5,074 nucleotides of DNA from contig JACPQO010000039.1 of assembly GCA_016190405.1 (NCBI GenBank), positions 1 to 5,074 on the forward strand, read 5' to 3'. Positions 1 to 4,280 of this stretch are shown here, piece after piece. The notes beneath the pieces are model-generated. The model did not search any database. It was not told the origin of the DNA and worked only from the letters and a program-made list of their open reading frames with translations. This stretch comes from Chloroflexota bacterium (lineage in GTDB: Bacteria; Chloroflexota; Dehalococcoidia; SM23-28-2; RBG-16-64-32). Position 1 is the first letter of the stretch, and every line of letters begins with the position of its first letter. Both the position numbers and the translations under genes were made by a program.

Positions 1-351
1 AACTTCATCGGCTACCCGTCTTCGCAGGCCCGCGACGTGCCGGATGTGCTGGCCGGCGTCTCCTACAACTCGGTGTGGGCGTACGACCCGACGCTATCGC
101 CGAGCCCCTGGCAGAGCTACGACCCGGACGTGCCGCCCTTCCTGAACACGCTGGAGCAGTTCGAGGCTGGGCGCGGCTACGCCCTGAACGCGCCGGCAAA
201 CGGTATGCTGACCATCACGAACAGCGGTGCCACGGGCGCCGGCGGGGCCTCTCGCTTGGGGTGGCTGTTGCCGGTCGCCTTCTTGGGGCTATCTGTAAGT
301 GGCGGCCTGGTCGCTCTGGGCCGGCGCGCCGCGGGCGCTGACCGCTCTTAA
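1..351 (+). CDS. C-terminal fragment of a GWN-module surface protein with a C-terminal membrane anchor (5' end outside window)
   Basis: The reading frame is open from base 1, so the start lies upstream; 116 codons precede the TAA stop. The fragment opens at NFIGYPS, most likely the second half of a GWNFIGYP strand, followed by SVWAYDP (about residues 23-29), PWQSYDPDVP (about 35-44) and EAGRGYALN (about 53-61). This spacing matches a small aromatic-rich module seen in the three downstream genes. A Gly/Ala-rich stretch then leads to a hydrophobic segment, about residues 86-106, followed by RR and a short polar end, so the protein probably stays anchored in the cytoplasmic membrane with the module outside. 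I see no LPXTG or PEP-type sorting motif before the hydrophobic segment. A GTG at 37 could be mistaken for a start, but the module is homologous upstream of it. The rest of the protein and its function are unknown. Confidence 0.85.
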   Translation, partial: NFIGYPSSQARDVPDVLAGVSYNSVWAYDPTLSPSPWQSYDPDVPPFLNTLEQFEAGRGYALNAPANGMLTITNSGATGAGGASRLGWLLPVAFLGLSVSGGLVALGRRAAGADRS

Positions 352-352
352 C

Positions 353-398
353 CCCTAAGCCATCGGGCCCGACGTGCCAGACGGCCCCCCCTTTAGGG
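353..398 (+). terminator. Possible two-part hairpin after the first gene
   Basis: CCCTAA at 353-358 can pair with TTAGGG at 393-398, enclosing a second stem of GGGCC at 365-369 with GGCCC at 383-387. A 10-bp palindrome, TCGGGCCCGA (363-372), overlaps the inner stem. The structure starts just after the stop codon, as a terminator would, but there is no T-run after it and the two stems are separated by internal loops. It could equally be chance pairing in GC-rich DNA. Confidence 0.25.
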
Positions 399-444
399 TC
401 GGTCATACCTGCCACGGGTGGCGGCCAGACGGGCTATGCTTTAC

Positions 445-450
445 TATGAT
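445..450 (+). promoter_or_regulatory. Candidate -10 element for the second gene
   Basis: TATGAT matches the TATAAT consensus at five of six positions and lies in the only AT-rich patch of the intergenic region, 47 bases before the ATG at 498. The identical hexamer is used in the much better promoter before the third gene. No convincing -35 box lies at 16-18 bases spacing, so the assignment is weak. Confidence 0.3.
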
Positions 451-463
451 CAGCGAGTCTGAG

Positions 464-505
464 AGGGCCATCTCGGAAAGGGACGTGGTGTATCGCGATG
501 GCCCT
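464..505 (+). promoter_or_regulatory. Stem-loop covering the start codon of the second gene
   Basis: AGGGCCATC (464-472) is perfectly complementary to GATGGCCCT (497-505), giving a 9-bp, GC-rich stem. The right arm contains the ATG at 498-500, and the 24-base loop contains the only plausible Shine-Dalgarno sequence, GGAAAGGGA at 475-483. Directly downstream, at 511-522, is a 12-base perfect palindrome, GTCTGCGCAGAC. As mRNA this would bury the start codon while exposing the ribosome-binding site. Pairing is seen directly; a regulatory role is inferred. Confidence 0.4.
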
Positions 506-2030
506 ATTTTGTCTGCGCAGACTTGTTGGCCCCCGGCCGCTGCTCCTGGCTTTGGGCCTGCTGGCGCTCCTGCTGATGCAGCCCCTGGGCAGCAAGGACG
601 CCGAGGCGGCGCTGACTAACCCCGGCTTTGAGAGCGGCCTCTCAGGCTGGACCACCGGCACCACCACGGAGGGCGTCTTCGCGGTGGTGGGCAACGACAC
701 CATCCACCCTGAAGACGCCCCTGGGGCGGAAATCTTGCAGGCGCCCCTGGAGGGCGGCTCCATGGCCCGCCTGGGGAACGTCCAATTTACCGACCAAGGG
801 AAACAGTCCGTGGGCCCCAACGAGCTCATCCAGACCTTCACCATCGACAGTCCCTCCGTCAAGTTCGCCTACAACGTCTGGACCTTCGACTACACGGGGT
901 TCGATGAGTTCAAGATCGACCTGCGCCTCGTGGCTTCGGACACGGTGATCTACTCCTACATGCAGCAGGCCTGGGGCAGCGGCACAGCCCGCAAGAACAG
1001 CGGCTGGCAGGTGGTGGACATACCGGTGGGCCAGTACCAGGGGGAGCAGGCGCGTCTGACCTTCACCGCCGGCGGCTCCAAGGATACCCTGTACGCCTTC
1101 TGGGTGTACGTAGACTCCGCCGCAAAGACGGTGCCGGCGCAGGTGGTGAACTACGGGGGGGTCCTGGTGAACGGCTTCCACCCCAGCAAAAACCCGGCCA
1201 ACCAAACGATAGAAATCGTGCGCTTCCCTGAAGTGGTGCCCTTCCACATCGAGATCCCGGTGAAGTGCCCCGACGGCAGCGATCCCGTCTCAGTGACCCT
1301 GATCATAGGGACCTCTCCCCCCTTCCCTGTTACTCTGGCTAAAGGGCCGTTCACCTGGGGCGCTGACATCCCCACCCCCCCGCAGCTCCAACTGGAGAAG
1401 ACCTACCCGCTGACTCTGGTGATCGACTGCCCGCCCACGACCATCACCATTAACGTCGGGTCGATCACCTTAATCGACCCCAGCGGCTTCATCACCGATG
1501 CCGTGACGGGCCAGCCCATCCCGGAGGCGACGGTGACCCTGCAACGCCTGGAGAATGGCAACTGGGTCGACGTCAACCCCTACGCCCTGGTCGACGGCAA
1601 CCCGACTGTCATGCCGCAGGTCAACCCCGAACTGACCGACGATACGGGCCACTACGGCTGGGACGTTATCGCCGGCACCTACCGGGTCGTCGTGGAGAAG
1701 ACGGGCTACACCAGCAAGACCAGCCCCCAGGTAACCGTGCCGCCGCCGGTCCTGGACCTGAACCTGGCCCTGCAGCCGGCGGCCGCCGGCCTGCCCATAG
1801 AGCAGCAGTTGGGCTCCTGCCTGGCCATGACCAACGTCTCCTGGTCCTTCGCCAACCAGCCCAAGGTCTGGTCCAGCTTCGACCCTGACCTCCCCGACTC
1901 CTTGCAGGGCTTCGTCGAATTCCTGGCTGGCAGCGGCTACTTCGTGAACGTCAGCGCCAACTGCACCATCGTCTCGGGCAACAACAACATTCAGCTCTAC
2001 ACCGGCTGGAACCTGTTCGGCTGGCAGTAG
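498..2030 (+). CDS. Secreted multidomain protein: CBM-like sandwich, carboxypeptidase-regulatory-like domain, 80-residue GWNLFGW tail
   Basis: The 510-residue product begins with a signal peptide: RR at 7-8, a Leu-rich core at about 14-28 and a likely cut after AEA at 35-37. NPGFESGLSGW (41-51) opens a beta-sandwich to about residue 205 resembling carbohydrate-binding modules of the CBM4/9 or galactose-binding type; sugar binding is not proven. Residues about 206-325 form a filler region with C257 and C311. Residues 326-430 (from IDPSG, with GHYGWDVIAGTY) look like a carboxypeptidase-regulatory/CnaB-like domain. Residues 431-510 are a tail nearly identical to that of the next gene, with C441 and C489, ending in GWNLFGWQ. 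There is no catalytic motif and no C-terminal membrane segment. ATG 498 is the first start after an in-frame TGA at 447; GGAAAGG lies a rather long 16 bases upstream. Probably an extracellular binding or structural protein. Confidence 0.92.
   Translation: MALFCLRRLVGPRPLLLALGLLALLLMQPLGSKDAEAALTNPGFESGLSGWTTGTTTEGVFAVVGNDTIHPEDAPGAEILQAPLEGGSMARLGNVQFTDQGKQSVGPNELIQTFTIDSPSVKFAYNVWTFDYTGFDEFKIDLRLVASDTVIYSYMQQAWGSGTARKNSGWQVVDIPVGQYQGEQARLTFTAGGSKDTLYAFWVYVDSAAKTVPAQVVNYGGVLVNGFHPSKNPANQTIEIVRFPEVVPFHIEIPVKCPDGSDPVSVTLIIGTSPPFPVTLAKGPFTWGADIPTPPQLQLEKTYPLTLVIDCPPTTITINVGSITLIDPSGFITDAVTGQPIPEATVTLQRLENGNWVDVNPYALVDGNPTVMPQVNPELTDDTGHYGWDVIAGTYRVVVEKTGYTSKTSPQVTVPPPVLDLNLALQPAAAGLPIEQQLGSCLAMTNVSWSFANQPKVWSSFDPDLPDSLQGFVEFLAGSGYFVNVSANCTIVSGNNNIQLYTGWNLFGWQ
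1473..2027 (+). repeat. Copy A of a duplicated two-domain module (carboxypeptidase-regulatory-like plus tail)
   Basis: This stretch runs from IDPSG to the last sense codon of the second gene and is homologous to 3639-4211 in the third gene. The first part (1473-1787) is moderately similar, with shared IDPSG, ATVTL and GWDVIAG motifs. The last 240 bases (1788-2027) differ from copy B at about 32 positions by hand count, and include a 39-base identical run at 1932-1970. Confidence 0.9.
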
Positions 2031-2051
2031 GGCCATGGCATCGAAACGCTT

Positions 2052-2086
2052 AGGGGGAGCAGGCCGATCACGAGCCTGCTCCCCCT
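2052..2086 (+). terminator. Strong 13-bp hairpin after the second gene, without a T-run
   Basis: AGGGGGAGCAGGC (2052-2064) and GCCTGCTCCCCCT (2074-2086) are perfect inverted complements around a 9-base loop. The hairpin begins 21 bases after the TAG stop and ends upstream of the next promoter, the position of a transcription terminator or 3' mRNA-stabilising structure. It is not followed by thymines, so it is not a textbook intrinsic terminator; it may work with Rho, or in either direction as an insulating hairpin. Confidence 0.7.
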
Positions 2087-2103
2087 CGGCTCGCCCGGCT
2101 GTG

Positions 2104-2132
2104 TTGCCGAGCGTGTGGCGAGGCTCTATGAT
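2104..2132 (+). promoter_or_regulatory. Sigma70-type promoter for the choice-of-anchor L gene
   Basis: TTGCCG (2104-2109, four of six matches to TTGACA) and TATGAT (2127-2132, five of six matches to TATAAT) are separated by exactly 17 bases. Transcription would start near 2139, leaving a leader of about 24 bases that just includes the Shine-Dalgarno site. It lies directly after the hairpin at 2052-2086, suggesting that the third gene has its own transcription unit. A GTG at 2115, in frame with the gene, falls inside this promoter and is therefore an unlikely start. Confidence 0.65.
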
Positions 2133-2147
2133 GGTTGGGTCATATTC

Positions 2148-2153
2148 AGGAGG
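2148..2153 (+). promoter_or_regulatory. Shine-Dalgarno site fixing the start of the third gene
   Basis: AGGAGG is a full match to the Shine-Dalgarno core and lies nine bases before ATG 2163. It is the strongest ribosome-binding site in the window and decides for ATG 2163 over the in-frame GTG at 2115. Confidence 0.85.
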
Positions 2154-2162
2154 CGGGCCATC

Positions 2163-4214
2163 ATGAAGCTTGTGACCTTTCTGCGCCACACCGTAGGCTG
2201 GCGGTTTCTTCCTTTGGCCCGGCTGGGCCTGAGCGCATCGCTCCTCGCTATTGTCCTAGCAGTCATCGCCCTTGGGGTGCTTTTCCGGGCGGCGCCTACC
2301 GGAGCCCAGGGGTTGGTGGTGCAGGACCTGACCGGGGCGACTGAGGCGCAAAACCTGGCCGAAGCCCTGGTGGGCGGCGGCGTGGCCGTGAGCAACGTCA
2401 CGTACACCGGTGATGAGAGGGCGGGCGGCCTGTTCGGCGGCGGCGCCGGGATCATCGGCTTCGAGTCGGGCGTCCTGCTCAGCAGCGGCCAGGCGCAGGA
2501 CGTCGTCGGACCCAACAACCTGGGCAGCCAGGGCACGGGCCTCGGAGAATCGGGCGATCCCGACCTGACCGCGCTGTCAGGCAACAACACCTTCGACGCC
2601 GCGGTCCTGGAGTTCGATTTCGTGCCCACCACGAACCTGGTTGTCTTCGAGTACGTCTTCGCCTCCGAGGAATACAACGAGTTCGTGGGCAGCCAGTTCA
2701 ACGACGTGTTCGCCTTCTACGCAAACGGCATGAATTGCGCCGTGGTACCCAACCCGGCGAACCCCGTTGCCTCCCTGCCGGTATCCATCAACACGATCAA
2801 CAACGGGGATTCCAATACATCTCCCACCAACCCCGGGCTCTACATCAATAACGACCCGTTTAACCCCGACTCCACGGGCTCGACCGTAGGAAGCCCGCGC
2901 GATACGCAGATGGACGGCCTGACCAAGGTCCTGACGTGCTCCGCCCAGGTGCAGCCGGGCGTCACCAACCACATGAAGCTGGCGATAGCCGATGCCAGTG
3001 ACTCCTCCTTCGATTCCGCTGTCTTCATCAAGGGCGGCAGCTTCGTCGCCGCCGAGGGACGCGTGAGCGGCCGCGTGCTGGGGCCGCCGCCGGACTCCCA
3101 GGACCCCGACGCCCTGGTGTTGCTGGAAGGGGCAGTGGTGACGGTCTGCTCCATTCCGCCCTGTCCCAACAGTACGACGAACGCCATCGGCGAGTTTGTC
3201 GTGACGGACCTCCCACCCGGCAACTACCACGTCATCGCTTACCCTCCCCCCGGCCGGAATGACCTGCTGCCCGCGGACAAAGCCATAACGCTCCCCGCCG
3301 GCCAGTCCCTGGACGTGGGCGACATGATCATGAAGAAAGCGGTCGCGCCGCCCCCCGGCTTCGTGATCGATAGCATAGGCAGCATCGGCGGCGCACCCGT
3401 CATCAAGTGGGACGCCGCCTCTGACTTCTCGATCCCGGGCTGTGAAGGCGGGTCCGGGACGTGGGTGCTCAAGGACAGCGCCGGCAACGTGCTGGACAGC
3501 GGGACGCTCACGGAGTCCCCGCCGGGGACGTACAACGGCACCATCGGCCCGCTGATCCCCTACCACGGACCCGCCACCCTCAGCACGCACATCGACTGCC
3601 CCGACGGGAGCGACGAAGACAACGTCATTGACCTTTACATCGACCCCAGCGGCTACGTGCGCACCGTGCAGGGTGAGCCGATTGCGAACGCCACCGTCAC
3701 CCTCTTCCGCTCCGACATTGAAGCGGGGCCGTTCACAATCGTCCCGAACGGCAGCGCCATCATGTCGCCCAGCAACCGAACCAATCCTGACCTGACGGAC
3801 GCGGACGGCCACTTCGGCTGGGATGTGATAGCTGGGTTCTACAAGGTGCGGGCGGAGAAGGCCGGCTGCGTGAGCCCGAACGACCCGGGCCAGGCTTACG
3901 TGGAGACGGACGTGCTGGTGATCCCGCCGCCGGTGACGGACCTGGCGCTGGTGCTGGATTGCGGCGGCGCCGGCCTTCCCATCGAGGGGCAACTGGGGTC
4001 CTGCCTGGCCGTGACCAACGTCTCCTGGTCCTTCGCCAACCCAACCAAGGTCTGGTCCAGCTTCGATCCCGACCTGCCCGATGGTTTGCAGGGCTTCACT
4101 GAATTCCTGGCGGGGAGCGGCTACTTCGTGAACGTCAGCGCCAACTGCACCATCAACGCGGGCAACAACAACATTCCGCTATTCACTGGCTGGAACCTGT
4201 TCGGCTGGCGATGA
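2163..4214 (+). CDS. Choice-of-anchor L domain surface protein with two carboxypeptidase-regulatory-like domains and GWNLFGW tail
   Basis: The 683-residue product starts with a signal peptide (basic n-region, hydrophobic core about 21-41, likely cut near TGAQ at 46-49). Residues about 50-298 are a choice-of-anchor L domain, recognised from GESGDPDL, FDAAVLEFDF, YVFASEEYNEF (SEEY at 168-171), the fNDVFAF segment and IADASDSSFDSAVFI from 275. NCBI names this family for proteins whose C-terminal anchors vary; its biochemical role is not established. Then come a carboxypeptidase-regulatory-like domain (about 300-393, AIGEFVVTDLPPGNYHV), a filler domain (394-492), a second such domain (493-603, from IDPSGY) and the tail (604-683), ending GWNLFGWR. 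Ten cysteines fall two per domain (192/259, 329/334, 427/479, 569/600, 614/662), suggesting an oxidised extracellular protein. No membrane anchor or known sorting motif follows; the tail occupies that position. Probably a cell-surface structural or adhesive protein. Confidence 0.94.
   Translation: MKLVTFLRHTVGWRFLPLARLGLSASLLAIVLAVIALGVLFRAAPTGAQGLVVQDLTGATEAQNLAEALVGGGVAVSNVTYTGDERAGGLFGGGAGIIGFESGVLLSSGQAQDVVGPNNLGSQGTGLGESGDPDLTALSGNNTFDAAVLEFDFVPTTNLVVFEYVFASEEYNEFVGSQFNDVFAFYANGMNCAVVPNPANPVASLPVSINTINNGDSNTSPTNPGLYINNDPFNPDSTGSTVGSPRDTQMDGLTKVLTCSAQVQPGVTNHMKLAIADASDSSFDSAVFIKGGSFVAAEGRVSGRVLGPPPDSQDPDALVLLEGAVVTVCSIPPCPNSTTNAIGEFVVTDLPPGNYHVIAYPPPGRNDLLPADKAITLPAGQSLDVGDMIMKKAVAPPPGFVIDSIGSIGGAPVIKWDAASDFSIPGCEGGSGTWVLKDSAGNVLDSGTLTESPPGTYNGTIGPLIPYHGPATLSTHIDCPDGSDEDNVIDLYIDPSGYVRTVQGEPIANATVTLFRSDIEAGPFTIVPNGSAIMSPSNRTNPDLTDADGHFGWDVIAGFYKVRAEKAGCVSPNDPGQAYVETDVLVIPPPVTDLALVLDCGGAGLPIEGQLGSCLAVTNVSWSFANPTKVWSSFDPDLPDGLQGFTEFLAGSGYFVNVSANCTINAGNNNIPLFTGWNLFGWR
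3639..4211 (+). repeat. Copy B of the duplicated two-domain module
   Basis: Homologous to 1473-2027. The last 240 bases (3972-4211) encode a tail with 69 of 80 residues identical to copy A by hand count. The 39-base run at 4116-4154 is identical to 1932-1970, including every synonymous position over 13 codons. Just upstream the two copies fall to roughly half identity by eye, with gaps, so similarity steps up sharply at the tail. Confidence 0.9.
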
Positions 4215-4220
4215 CAGAAT

Positions 4221-4233
4221 GCCCCGCCGGGGC
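4221..4233 (+). terminator. Short GC hairpin after the third gene
   Basis: GCCCC (4221-4225) and GGGGC (4229-4233) can form a 5-bp stem with a 3-base loop seven bases after the TGA stop. It is short and lacks a T-run, so it may not terminate transcription; the fourth gene begins only about 50 bases later and may be co-transcribed with the third. Confidence 0.25.
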
Positions 4234-4280
4234 TCGCTTCGGCGCGCGTCCGCGGGCGGCAGATGGCATAGGGCCAACCG

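Noticed and set aside
374..619. Plus-strand open frame between the first and second genes
   Set aside because: Starts in the structured intergenic region, overlaps the second gene's signal-peptide coding region in another frame, and looks Pro/Gly/Ala-rich like out-of-frame translation.
642..1247. Minus-strand open frame opposite the CBM-like domain
   Set aside because: It is rich in His, Val and Gly, without domains, and fully explained by codon bias of the plus-strand gene.
2115..2162. GTG 2115 as an earlier start for the third gene
   Set aside because: It would add 16 residues, mostly charged or polar, ahead of a good signal peptide, lies inside the promoter, and lacks a Shine-Dalgarno site, whereas ATG 2163 has AGGAGG at ideal spacing.
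1470..2189. Minus-strand open frame opposite the end of the second gene
   Set aside because: It runs through the hairpin, promoter and start of the third gene, and opposes the conserved duplicated tail. It has no recognisable domain or ribosome site.
2577..3992. Long minus-strand open frame opposite the third gene
   Set aside because: It is a shadow of a GC-rich coding strand. The plus strand encodes a recognisable choice-of-anchor L protein over the same bases, and the minus product is rich in Arg, Val, Gly and His with no domain I recognise.
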